Positions 1-6,424 of a stretch of 10,844 bases of DNA are shown here, one piece after another. Positions within the stretch are counted from its first letter, which is position 1, and each line of letters opens with the position of its first letter. The notes beneath the pieces were generated by a model. The model worked only from the letters and a program-made list of their open reading frames with translations. It ran no database searches and was not told the origin of the DNA. A program made the position numbers and the translations under genes. This DNA is from Oscillospiraceae bacterium (GTDB taxonomy: Bacteria; Bacillota; Clostridia; Oscillospirales; UBA929), in NCBI GenBank assembly GCA_031258665.1, contig JAIRML010000126.1, forward strand, positions 1 to 10,844, in the 5' to 3' direction.

Positions 1-129
1 CACGGCCGCGCGGCCCACACTGGTGCCGTTCTCATCCTCCACAAAGACCTCAACCTCCACTGTGGGGTTGCCGCGGGAGTCCAGGATCTCGCGCCCGATG
101 ATGTCAACAATCTCGATGATCTTTTTCAT
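1..129 (-). CDS. eno: Enolase, N-terminal fragment (cut by window edge)
   Basis: Enolase (2-phosphoglycerate to phosphoenolpyruvate, cytosolic glycolysis). Only the first 43 codons are inside the window; the reading frame is open to the left edge. The translated start runs MKKIIEIVDIIGREILDSRG followed by NPTVEVEVFVEDENG, the highly conserved enolase N-terminus with the REILDSRGNPTVEVEV signature. The ATG at 129 is preceded on the minus strand by GTGAGGAGCGTACAC, a good ribosome binding site. It is the last visible gene of the pgk-tpiA-gpmI-eno operon, 77 bp after the gpmI stop, with a short GC-rich hairpin in the gap. The catalytic residues lie outside the window, but the N-terminal signature is unambiguous. 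Confidence 0.95.
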   Translation of the reverse strand, partial: MKKIIEIVDIIGREILDSRGNPTVEVEVFVEDENGTSVGRAAV

Positions 130-180
130 GTGTACGCTCCTCACAATCATGATTTGTTTTCGAAGTCATGGGGAAACGAC

Positions 181-200
181 GCCCCGGCTGCGCCCGGGGC
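181..200 (-). other. Small GC-rich hairpin in the gpmI-eno gap
   Basis: Seven-bp perfect arms (GCCCCGG at 181-187 and CCGGGGC at 194-200) around a 6-nt loop. On the operon-sense strand the hairpin is followed by GTCGTTTCC, not a proper U tract, so it looks like an mRNA stability or attenuation structure rather than a full terminator. Function is inferred only. Confidence 0.4.
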
Positions 201-206
201 GCGGGA

Positions 207-1727
207 TCAGCGAAGGATCAGGCTCCGCCCGGTCATCTCCGCCGGCTGCGGCAGGCCCATCAGGTCCAGCATCGTGGGCGTCAGGTCGCACAACCGCCCG
301 CCCTCGCGCAACGCCGTGACCCCGCCGCCGCGGACGATGAGCGGGACGGGGTTTGTCGTATGCGCGGTGAAAGGGGAGAGGCCGTCCGCCTCCAACATCT
401 GCTCGGCGTTCCCGTGGTCCGCGGTGATCAGGATCACACCGCCCACGGCCGCCACAGCCTCCGCGACGCGGCCGACGCAGCTGTCCACGGCCTCCACGGC
501 CCGTCGGGCGGCGTCGAAGATGCCGGTGTGCCCGACCATGTCGCAGTTGGCAAAATTTAAGATGACCGCGTCATACGCCCCGCTGCGGATACGCGACACC
601 ACCTCGTCGGTGACGGGATAGGCGCTCATCTCGGGCTGCAGGTCGTAGGTGGCCACTTTGGGGGAGGGAACCAGAACGCGGTCCTCGCCGGGGTAGACGG
701 TCTCCACGCCGCCGTTGAAGAAGAAGGTGACATGGGCGTACTTTTCTGTCTCGGCGATGCGGAGCTGGGTGAGCCCCTTTTGGCTGATGTACGCGCCGAA
801 TGTGTTGGCCAGCGTCTCGGGCCCGAAGGCGACGCGGACATTCGGCATCTTGGCGTCGTATTGGGTCGTGCAGACATAAAACAGCGAGAAAAAGGACCGC
901 CGGACAAACCCGGAGAAGTCCGGGTCCACCAATGCGCGCGTGATCTCGCGCGCGCGGTCCGGGCGGAAGTTTGTGAAGATGACGGCGTCATTTGGCGCCA
1001 GCTCGGCGCCCTGCAGGCAGATGACCGGTTCCATGAACTCGTCGGTGACGCCTTTTTCGTAGGAGCGGGCCACCGCGCCGGCGGGGTCCCGGTCCAGAGG
1101 CGCCTCGCCGAGCACGATGGCGGCGTAGGCGCGCTCCACGCGGTCCCAACGGTTGTCGCGGTCCATGGCATAGTAGCGGCCCATCACGGTGGCAATGCGC
1201 GCGCCGGTCTCCCGGCAGCGCGCCTCCGCCTCCCCGACAAAACGCAACCCCGAATCGGGCGACACGTCGCGCCCGTCCAGAAAACAGTGCAGATAGACCT
1301 TGGGGAGGCCGCGCCTGCGCGCCAGTTCCAAAAAGGCCCAGGTGTGCGTGTTGTGGCTGTGCACCCCGCCGTCCGACAAGAGACCCATGAGATGCAGCGC
1401 CGTGCCGTGCGCGAGGCAGTGGTCGACGGCGGCGGTGAAAGCCGGGTTTTCAAAAAAACTCCCGTCCTCAATGGCCTTCGAGATGCGAGGCAGGTCTTGA
1501 TAGACCACCCGGCCGGCGCCGATGTTCGTGTGGCCCACCTCGGAGTTGCCCATCTGCCCGTCCGGCAGCCCGACATTCAGACCGGAGGCCTGGATCTGTG
1601 TGTGCGGGCAGGCGGCAAAGAGTTCGTCTAAACGCGGGGTGGCAGCCGTGGTGATGGCGTTGCCGGACGAAGCCGGCGCGAGGCCGAAACCGTCCATGAT
1701 GACAAGAGCGATTGTTTTTTTCAACAT
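207..1727 (-). CDS. gpmI: 2,3-bisphosphoglycerate-independent phosphoglycerate mutase
   Basis: Interconverts 3- and 2-phosphoglycerate through a phosphoserine intermediate using two Mn ions; cytosolic glycolysis. 506 residues, the normal length for the alkaline-phosphatase-superfamily enzyme. Visible motifs: metal-binding MDGFG (residues 11-15, Asp12), GNSEVGHTNIGAGR with the nucleophile Ser62, HSH at 123-125, LDGRDVSP with Arg153/Asp154, GRYYAMDRDNRWDR, NFRPDRAREIT, and C-terminal metal ligands in CDMVGHTG and TADHGNAEQM. Numbering matches the Geobacillus enzyme. The ATG at 1727 is chosen because it gives the canonical LKKTIALVIMDGFG start and has TTGAGGTAACA just upstream; an in-frame ATG 18 codons earlier lacks these and would overlap the tpiA stop. 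It starts 31 bp after tpiA in the same operon. Confidence 0.97.
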   Translation of the reverse strand: MLKKTIALVIMDGFGLAPASSGNAITTAATPRLDELFAACPHTQIQASGLNVGLPDGQMGNSEVGHTNIGAGRVVYQDLPRISKAIEDGSFFENPAFTAAVDHCLAHGTALHLMGLLSDGGVHSHNTHTWAFLELARRRGLPKVYLHCFLDGRDVSPDSGLRFVGEAEARCRETGARIATVMGRYYAMDRDNRWDRVERAYAAIVLGEAPLDRDPAGAVARSYEKGVTDEFMEPVICLQGAELAPNDAVIFTNFRPDRAREITRALVDPDFSGFVRRSFFSLFYVCTTQYDAKMPNVRVAFGPETLANTFGAYISQKGLTQLRIAETEKYAHVTFFFNGGVETVYPGEDRVLVPSPKVATYDLQPEMSAYPVTDEVVSRIRSGAYDAVILNFANCDMVGHTGIFDAARRAVEAVDSCVGRVAEAVAAVGGVILITADHGNAEQMLEADGLSPFTAHTTNPVPLIVRGGGVTALREGGRLCDLTPTMLDLMGLPQPAEMTGRSLILR

Positions 1728-1758
1728 TGTTACCTCAAATTGACGTCTCAAGTGGATG

Positions 1759-2532
1759 TCATTGGTTGGCGGCTTGCACAATGGCGGCGAAGCTGGAGGC
1801 CTTTAGGGACGCGCCGCCGACCAGTCCGCCGTCCACGTCGAGCTGCGCCAGCAGGTCGTGGGCGTTGGACGCGGTCATCGAACCGCCGTATTGGATTGTC
1901 ACGGACCGGGCGGCCCGCGCGCCATACATCTTGCGGATCGTGGCGCGGATGGACGCGCCCACCTCGCCGGCTTGCTCGACCGTGGCGGTGCGCCCCGTGC
2001 CAATGGCCCAGATGGGTTCGTAGGCAAAGACAATCTGGCGCAGTTTCTCCACGGGCACGCCGCTCAGCGCGGCTTTGACCTGTACGGTGATGAGGTCCAG
2101 CGTGACGCCCTGGTCGCGCTGTTCGAGGGTTTCGCCCACGCACACGATGGGGCGCAGGCCCGCTCTCAGCGCGAGATGCACTTTTCGGCTCACGAGGGTG
2201 TCTGTCTCATGGTAATAGGCGCGGCGCTCCGAATGGCCGATGATGACGTATTTGACGCCCAGGTCCTTCAGCATGGCGGCGGATACGTCGCCCGTATAGG
2301 CGCCGGACTCCTCGTGGTGCATGTTTTGGGCGCCGACTGCGATGCGGGGGGAGTCTTTGAGGGCACGCAGGGCAATGGGGATATCGACATAGGGTACGCA
2401 GAGCACGACCTCGCACCACTTGGCCTTGGAGATGAGCGGCTTGAGTTCATCGATCAGCTGACGCGTCTCGGAAGGTGTTTTGTGCATTTTCCAGTTTCCG
2501 GCGATGATGGTCTTGCGATATCTTCTGTTCAT
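1759..2532 (-). CDS. tpiA: Triosephosphate isomerase
   Basis: Interconverts dihydroxyacetone phosphate and glyceraldehyde 3-phosphate; cytosolic TIM-barrel dimer. 257 residues, normal for the family. Catalytic residues are visible: Asn13 and Lys15 in AGNWKMHKT, His100 in VIIGHSERR, Glu172 in AYEPIWAIGTG, the flexible loop 6 (IWAIGTGRTAT), and phosphate-binding YGGSM and LVGGASLK near the C-terminus. The ATG at 2532 has an excellent AAAGGAGAAGATC upstream; a longer in-frame reading toward 2625 is Pro/Arg-rich and unlike the family. It sits between pgk (147-bp gap) and gpmI (31-bp gap) and is co-transcribed with them. Confidence 0.98.
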   Translation of the reverse strand: MNRRYRKTIIAGNWKMHKTPSETRQLIDELKPLISKAKWCEVVLCVPYVDIPIALRALKDSPRIAVGAQNMHHEESGAYTGDVSAAMLKDLGVKYVIIGHSERRAYYHETDTLVSRKVHLALRAGLRPIVCVGETLEQRDQGVTLDLITVQVKAALSGVPVEKLRQIVFAYEPIWAIGTGRTATVEQAGEVGASIRATIRKMYGARAARSVTIQYGGSMTASNAHDLLAQLDVDGGLVGGASLKASSFAAIVQAANQ

Positions 2533-2679
2533 GATCTTCTCCTTTCCTCTGACGACGGCCGCGGCGCGGCCTGGTCCGCCGGGCGCGAGGGGTAGGGGGA
2601 AACGGGCGTGCGCAGCCGGGGGCACAGAAGACGCCGCCGCCCCCGCGGTGTTACCAGACGGAAAACGCGAAGGGGGAGG
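2533..2679 (-). other. GC-rich pgk-tpiA spacer with palindromic hairpin
   Basis: 147 bp without a gene inside the operon. It holds a GGCCGCGGCGCGGCC palindrome (about 2558-2572) near the tpiA ribosome binding site and several runs of G or C. No U tract follows the hairpin, so readthrough from pgk to tpiA is expected. A role in RNA processing or in setting relative expression is a guess. Confidence 0.4.
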
Positions 2680-3870
2680 TTATTTGTCCAGCAGGCAGGC
2701 GATGCCCGGCAGTGTGAGCCCTTCTAGAAACTCCAGAGAGGCGCCGCCGCCGGTGGAGATGTGCGTCATCCGGTCGGCGTAGCCGAGCTGCACCACCGCC
2801 GCCGCGCTGTCGCCGCCGCCGATGATGCTGATGGCCCCGCTGTCGGCGATGGCCTGCGCGATGGCGCGGGTGCCCTCGGCGAAGGTGTCGAACTCAAACA
2901 CGCCCATCGGGCCGTTCCAGACCACGGTGCCGGCGCCGCGGATCGCGCCGCTGTAGACATGAACAGTCTCCGGTCCGATGTCGAGGCCCATGTAACCGGC
3001 CGGGATGGACATGGAGTTGTGGACAACGGGGACGGCGTCGGCGGCGAAATGATCGGCGCAGATGTTGTCGGTGGGCAAGAGGAAGCGCACGCCCCTGTCG
3101 GCCGCTTTTTGGATCATCTCGCGGGCGTAGTCGAGCTTATCCGCCTCGACGAGGGAATCGCCGACCGACGCGCCCTGAGCCGTTAAAAAAGTGTAGGCCA
3201 TGGCGCCGCCGATGATCAGCGTGTCCACCTTTTCGAGCAGGTTGCTGATGACGCCGATCTTGTCGGAGACCTTGGCGCCGCCCAGCACGGCCACAAACGG
3301 GCGCTTTGGGTCTGAGAGAGCCGCGCCCATCACGCCGATCTCTTTGCCGATCAGGTAGCCGCACACGGCGGGCAGGTAGTCGGCCACGCCGGCCGTGGAG
3401 GCGTGCGCGCGGTGCGAGGCGCCAAAGGCGTCATTTACGTAGATCTCGGCCAGCGAAGCGAGCTCTTTCGCAAAGGCGGCGTCGTTTTTTTCTTCCTCCG
3501 CGTGAAAGCGCACGTTTTCGAGCAGACAGATGTCGCCGTTGCGCAGCGCCGCCGCCTTGGCCTTTGCGTCCGGGCCTATGACATCGCCGGCCATGGCGAC
3601 GGGTTTTTCGAGCAGTTCAGCCAGACGCGCGGCCACCGGCCGGAGCGAATACTTCGGGTTGACGCTCCCTTTGGGGCGCCCTAGGTGGGAACAGAGGATG
3701 ACGCGCGCGCCGTGGCCGACCAGGTAGCGGATGGTGGGCAAAGATTCTACAATGCGCTTGTCATTGGTGATGGCGCCGGTGTCATCTTGCGGCACATTGA
3801 AATCGCATCGGACCAGGACACGCTTCCCAGACACGCCGATGTCTTCAATGGTCTTCTTTTGATAGGTCAT
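2680..3870 (-). CDS. pgk: Phosphoglycerate kinase
   Basis: Transfers phosphate from 1,3-bisphosphoglycerate to ADP, the first ATP-yielding step of lower glycolysis; monomeric two-domain cytosolic enzyme. 396 residues, typical length. N-domain substrate motifs: VRCDFNVP (Arg21, Asp23, Asn25), SHLGRPKG (61-68), SLRPVAARL, LLENVRFHAEEEKND, VNDAFGASHRAHAST. C-domain nucleotide motifs: VLGGAKVSDKIGVI, IIGGAMAYTFL, TVVWNGPMGVFE, IIGGGDSAAAV and TGGGASLEFLEG. The ATG at 3870 has GGGAGGCTGGTTTT before it; the frame stays open upstream, but that part overlaps the promoter and is not homologous-looking. First gene of the operon; no gapA precedes it. The promoter is at 3905-3933. Confidence 0.98.
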   Translation of the reverse strand: MTYQKKTIEDIGVSGKRVLVRCDFNVPQDDTGAITNDKRIVESLPTIRYLVGHGARVILCSHLGRPKGSVNPKYSLRPVAARLAELLEKPVAMAGDVIGPDAKAKAAALRNGDICLLENVRFHAEEEKNDAAFAKELASLAEIYVNDAFGASHRAHASTAGVADYLPAVCGYLIGKEIGVMGAALSDPKRPFVAVLGGAKVSDKIGVISNLLEKVDTLIIGGAMAYTFLTAQGASVGDSLVEADKLDYAREMIQKAADRGVRFLLPTDNICADHFAADAVPVVHNSMSIPAGYMGLDIGPETVHVYSGAIRGAGTVVWNGPMGVFEFDTFAEGTRAIAQAIADSGAISIIGGGDSAAAVVQLGYADRMTHISTGGGASLEFLEGLTLPGIACLLDK

Positions 3871-3904
3871 AAAACCAGCCTCCCAAAAAAAATCCTCGAA
3901 TGAT

Positions 3905-3933
3905 ATTATAATGCTATCTGTATGAAAATGCAA
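3905..3933 (-). promoter_or_regulatory. Sigma-A-like promoter of the pgk operon
   Basis: Reading the minus strand, TTGCAT (3928-3933), a 17-bp spacer, then a perfect TATAAT (3905-3910). Expected transcription start is near 3898, giving a leader of about 28 nt before the pgk ATG. The -35 matches consensus only in TTG, so strength rests on the -10. No obvious CggR-type operator is seen. Confidence 0.75.
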
Positions 3934-4086
3934 GAGAAATCCATAATTTTGCCTTGGAAATATTGCAAATGGGTTCAAATCGATTGACTTTTTTTAGACA
4001 AACTGGAGACACGTACAACACATTCGCGGCCACCGAGTCCTTTGTATGGCAAAAAGTACAAAATACAACAAAAAAATTGGGATTGA
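3934..4086. other. AT-rich divergent spacer between the pgk promoter and the inverted repeat
   Basis: No convincing gene. A weak 6-bp inverted repeat (TTGTAT 4042-4047, ATACAA 4063-4068) and two GTACAA words (4013-4018 and 4056-4061) are present and could be regulator-binding sequence, but nothing identifies the protein. AT content is clearly higher than in the flanking genes, as expected for a divergent control region. Confidence 0.3.
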
Positions 4087-4142
4087 GCGCCGCTAAAAGC
4101 TTCCGCCGGATAGGGCGCCGCGCGTGAAGTTTTTAGCGGCGC
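4087..4142. repeat. Long-arm inverted repeat upstream of the gdhA promoter
   Basis: Arms of 17 nt at 4087-4103 and 4126-4142 match with a single G/A difference (a wobble pair if transcribed), around a 22-nt GC-rich loop. The right arm ends 14 bp before the gdhA -35 box. It is not immediately followed by a T tract on either strand; on the minus strand a T7 run occurs 14-20 nt further on. Possibilities are an operator or cruciform element, a terminator guarding one divergent unit from antisense transcription, or a remnant of a small mobile repeat. Confidence 0.7.
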
Positions 4143-4156
4143 CTGTTTGTGGGGAA

Positions 4157-4186
4157 TTGACAGAGACCCATTGCGTGCAGTATAAT
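4157..4186 (+). promoter_or_regulatory. Consensus sigma-A promoter of gdhA
   Basis: Perfect TTGACA (4157-4162), 18-bp spacer and perfect TATAAT (4181-4186). Predicted start near 4193, leaving an untranslated leader of about 113 nt. This is the best promoter match in the window, so gdhA is probably strongly expressed or held in check by a regulator. Confidence 0.88.
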
Positions 4187-4195
4187 TGTCCCAGT

Positions 4196-4262
4196 GCGGA
4201 CAAGGGCGTCCGCCGGAGGATTTGTCATCCTCTCGGATGTGGCGCCCGGTGTTTCGAGACAC
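4196..4262 (+). promoter_or_regulatory. Structured 5' leader of gdhA (three predicted hairpins)
   Basis: Three consecutive hairpins can be drawn in the leader: GCGGAC/GTCCGC (4196-4201 with 4208-4213), GAGGAT/ATCCTC (4216-4221 with 4227-4232) and GTGTT/GACAC (4249-4253 with 4258-4262). The ribosome binding site GAGGAG follows at about 4291-4296. The second hairpin's right arm (ATCCTC) could pair partly with the purine-rich ribosome binding site. I do not recognise a known riboswitch class; control function is inferred. Confidence 0.4.
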
Positions 4263-4305
4263 AGCAGGGACGGGCACATATTAAAAGACAGAGGAGTGAC
4301 AAAAG

Positions 4306-5637
4306 ATGTCCTATACCAGTGAAGTGCTGGCAAAGACCATCGAGAAGAATCCGGGCGAACAAGAATTTCATCAGGCGATCCGCGAGGTGCTGCCGACGCT
4401 GCAGCCGGTCTTTGACGCAAACCCGGCTTATCAAAAGAGTGGGCTGCTTGAGCGGTTGGTGGAGCCGGAGCGTCAGATCATCTTTCGTGTGCCCTGGGTG
4501 GACGACAAGGGTCAGGTACAGGTAAACCGCGGTTTCCGTGTGCAGTTCAACAGCGCGTTGGGCCCGTATAAGGGCGGGCTGCGTTTCCATCCCTCCGTCA
4601 AGCTGGGCACGATCAAATTCCTTGGGTTCGAGCAGATCTTTAAAAACTCCCTGACCGGCCAGCCCATCGGCGGCGGCAAAGGCGGCGCCGACTTCGACCC
4701 AAAAGGGAAGTCGGACCGTGAGGTCATGGCCTTCTGTCAAAGCTTTATGACAGAGCTTTTCAAACATGTCGGCGCCGACACCGATGTGCCGGCCGGCGAC
4801 ATCGGCGTCGGCGGCCGCGAGATCGGTTTTTTGTATGGGCAGTATAAGCGCCTCACCGGGCTGTTTGAGGGCGTGCTGACCGGCAAGGACCTCACCTACG
4901 GCGGGTCTCTGACGCGCACCGAGGCCACGGGGTATGGGCTCGTCTATCTTGTGAGCAACATGTTGGAGGCCAAGGGGCAGGGTTTGCACGGCAAGAAAGT
5001 GGTGATTTCCGGGTCTGGCAACGTGGCCATTTACGCGGCGGAGAAGGCCGCGAAGTTGGGCGCCAAAGTCCTCACGATGAGCGACTCAAACGGTTGGATC
5101 TTTGACGGAGATGGGCTCGATCTGGCCGCCGTCAAAGAGATCAAAGAAGTGCGGCGCGGCCGGATCCGCGAGTACTTAGATGTCCGCCCGAAGGCCGAAT
5201 ATCACGAGGAAGGCCTCGTGTGGTCGGTTCCATGTGATGTGGCCCTGCCCTGTGCAACACAGAACGAGCTGCGGGCCGACGGCGCGCGCCTGCTGGTACA
5301 GAACAAATGCGTCGCCGTGGGCGAAGGCGCCAACATGCCCACCGACATCGAGGGCACCGAGATCCTGCAGCAAAACGGCGTCCTCTTTGCGCCGGGTAAG
5401 GCGGCCAACGCCGGCGGTGTGGCGGTCTCGGCGCTGGAGATGTCCCAGAACAGCATGCGCTTCTCGTGGACATTTGACGAGGTGGATGAGAAGCTGAAGG
5501 GGATCATGAAAAACATTTACGTCCAGTCCTCCGCGGCCGCGGAGCGCTATGGCGCCAAGGACAATCTGGTGCTCGGCGCGAATGTCGCCGGGTTCCTCAA
5601 AGTGGCCGCCGCGATGACGCTGCAAGGCATCGTATAA
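4306..5637 (+). CDS. gdhA: Glutamate dehydrogenase, probably NADP-specific, hexameric type
   Basis: Reductive amination of 2-oxoglutarate by ammonia to glutamate (and the reverse); cytosolic hexamer at the junction of carbon and nitrogen metabolism. 443 residues, typical for the small hexameric class. Active-site residues align with the clostridial enzyme by number: Lys89 (GPYKGGLRF), Lys113, Lys125 (PIGGGKGGADFDP), Asp165 (VPAGDIGVG), and the substrate-contact serine in GGVAVSALEMSQNS (Ser375). The Rossmann motif is SGSGNVAIYAAEKAAKLGAKV (235-255), with SDSNG after the second strand; this resembles E. coli-type NADP enzymes (SGSGNVA...SDS) rather than the NAD-dependent clostridial form (GFGNVA...SGP). 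NADP preference, hence a biosynthetic role, is inferred from that. Start ATG has GAGGAGTGACAAAAG upstream. Single-gene unit divergent from pgk. Confidence 0.95.
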   Translation: MSYTSEVLAKTIEKNPGEQEFHQAIREVLPTLQPVFDANPAYQKSGLLERLVEPERQIIFRVPWVDDKGQVQVNRGFRVQFNSALGPYKGGLRFHPSVKLGTIKFLGFEQIFKNSLTGQPIGGGKGGADFDPKGKSDREVMAFCQSFMTELFKHVGADTDVPAGDIGVGGREIGFLYGQYKRLTGLFEGVLTGKDLTYGGSLTRTEATGYGLVYLVSNMLEAKGQGLHGKKVVISGSGNVAIYAAEKAAKLGAKVLTMSDSNGWIFDGDGLDLAAVKEIKEVRRGRIREYLDVRPKAEYHEEGLVWSVPCDVALPCATQNELRADGARLLVQNKCVAVGEGANMPTDIEGTEILQQNGVLFAPGKAANAGGVAVSALEMSQNSMRFSWTFDEVDEKLKGIMKNIYVQSSAAAERYGAKDNLVLGANVAGFLKVAAAMTLQGIV

Positions 5638-5641
5638 ACAG

Positions 5642-5677
5642 GCCCACCCGGGCGCGGACGGCGCCGCGGCAGTGGGC
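5642..5677 (+). other. GC-rich hairpin just after gdhA
   Basis: GCCCAC (5642-5647) pairs with GTGGGC (5672-5677), enclosing a very GC-rich interior that can pair further. It starts 5 nt after the gdhA stop but has no T tract, so it is more likely a 3' mRNA-protecting structure than the terminator itself. Confidence 0.4.
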
Positions 5678-5689
5678 ATAGACGCATCC

Positions 5690-5761
5690 AACGTGGGCCG
5701 CCTCTGCAGCCCACAACCCAAGTTCTTGTTTTTTGTTGCCGCTTCGCGGCAACAACGTGCT
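5690..5761 (+). repeat. Two-hairpin interspersed repeat, copy 1 (72 bp)
   Basis: Begins AACGTGGG and ends GTGCT. Hairpin 1: GTGGGCCGC/GCAGCCCAC with a CTCT loop and one mismatch. Hairpin 2: TGTTGCCGC (5734-5742) with GCGGCAACA (5746-5754) around TTC, a perfect 9-bp stem extendable by one T-A pair. Between them lies the shared linker ACAACCCAAGTTCTTGTTTT. Same orientation as the copies at 7226 and 9223. Located 52 bp downstream of gdhA, where its hairpins might help end transcription or protect the 3' end. Confidence 0.85.
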
Positions 5762-5819
5762 AAAATAATCGTGAAATTCTTTCGGCTATCCCTGTGAAAA
5801 TGAACTCCCGGGGGAGTGA

Positions 5820-5863
5820 AAAGACGCGCGCACCTTCGAACAGACGAGGGCGCGCGCGTCTTT
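5820..5863 (+). terminator. Probable terminator downstream of gdhA
   Basis: Perfect 12-bp arms AAAGACGCGCGC (5820-5831) and GCGCGCGTCTTT (5852-5863), with an inner 6-bp stem (5833-5838 with 5845-5850, one wobble). It is followed by ATAT on the plus strand (short T run only) and has an A4/T4 on the other side, so it could act in both directions. Distance from the gdhA stop is about 180 bp, with the repeat copy in between. Confidence 0.6.
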
Positions 5864-6028
5864 ATATGCCACAAGGCATGTCACAAGTTGGGCGTCTCCC
5901 TTTGCCCCGCCCAGATATCTTATTTATTTTTTGCCGCGTCGGCGGCAGGGGAGGGTGGCATTTTGGCCGCGCCGGCCGGCGTTGGGATATTTTTTATGGG
6001 GATATAAAAAATTTTTTCATTTATACTA
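5864..6028. other. Noncoding stretch with a relict-looking hairpin
   Basis: No credible gene: open frames here lack ribosome binding sites and have odd composition. A TGCCGC/GCGGCA hairpin (about 5934-5949) preceded by a T6 run resembles hairpin 2 of the interspersed repeat and may be a decayed copy. From about 5985 the sequence becomes very AT-rich, leading into the promoter of the next gene. Confidence 0.4.
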
Positions 6029-6057
6029 TTGACTTCTTCGATGATCTATACTACCAT
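6029..6057 (+). promoter_or_regulatory. Likely promoter of the 68-residue gene
   Basis: TTGACT (6029-6034), 17-bp spacer, TACCAT (6052-6057), in AT-rich DNA directly before the small gene. Five of six and four of six matches to the sigma-A boxes. Predicted start near 6064 and leader of about 30 nt. Confidence 0.5.
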
Positions 6058-6093
6058 AAGAAATATAGATAAATATGAAAGGTGGTGAGTGAT

Positions 6094-6300
6094 TTGGCAC
6101 GTTGGTCCGTTGACGAGCAAATTGAAAAGGTTGAGGAAAAGATCAAGGAGTTGCAGGCAAAGAGAAAAGATCTGCTGACCCGCCGGGAAGAGATCAACAA
6201 AGACAAGGAAAAAAAGCAGCTCAGTGAACTGTACGCGGCTCTCAAAGCGAAGGGGATTGAGCCGAGTCAGTACGCGGAAGTGATCGCGCAGCTCGACTGA
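6094..6300 (+). CDS. Small charged coiled-coil protein, function unknown
   Basis: 68 residues beginning MARWSVDEQIEKVEEKIKEL if read from TTG. The TTG at 6094 is preferred because AGGTGG (6080-6085) lies 8 nt before it; in-frame GTG codons at 6082 and 6085 fall inside that ribosome binding site. Residues 7-45 are a Lys/Glu-rich continuous helix with heptad-like spacing (coiled coil), then KQLSELYAALKAKGIEPSQY and a short final helix. It has no signal peptide, membrane segment or cysteines. The plan (N-terminal coiled coil, then a short hydrophobic helix and a PxxxAxxI tail) is reminiscent of the small DUF4315-type proteins of conjugative elements, but I cannot show homology, and no other mobility genes are nearby. 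It has its own promoter and a very strong terminator, so it is a monocistronic unit. Product could be a DNA-binding or scaffold protein; unknown. Confidence 0.75.
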   Translation: MARWSVDEQIEKVEEKIKELQAKRKDLLTRREEINKDKEKKQLSELYAALKAKGIEPSQYAEVIAQLD

Positions 6301-6314
6301 TGCGTCCATGTGGG

Positions 6315-6373
6315 CGAAGACGCCAAAAACCTCCGGGGTTGAATCTTTCGGAGGCTTTTGGCGTCTTCGTTTT
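6315..6373 (+). terminator. Strong intrinsic terminator after the 68-residue gene
   Basis: 21-bp arms (6315-6335 and 6349-6369) with one mismatch and a 13-nt loop, followed by TTTTGTTGGTTTT. It begins 15 bp after the stop codon. The opposite strand lacks a T tract, so it is directional for the plus strand. Confidence 0.92.
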
Positions 6374-6424
6374 GTTGGTTTTACCTAGCTGTAGGCGCAG
6401 CCCACATGGGGGCACACCGGGCTC

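Noticed and set aside
732..1631. 299-codon open frame on the plus strand inside gpmI
   Set aside because: Antisense shadow of gpmI; His/Gly/Ala-rich low-complexity product and no family features.
3871..3978. N-terminally extended Pgk
   Set aside because: The in-frame extension overlaps the promoter and lacks similarity to the family; the ATG at 3870 has a good ribosome binding site and the canonical N-terminus.
5794..6072. Possible 92-residue gene after gdhA
   Set aside because: No Shine-Dalgarno sequence, runs through the gdhA terminator-like hairpin and the next promoter, and the translation looks like noncoding DNA.
6382..6404. Inverted degenerate copy of repeat hairpin 1 (GTGGGCTGCGCC on the minus strand)
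   Set aside because: Only about 12 matching bases, no second hairpin or linker; could be chance in GC-rich DNA.
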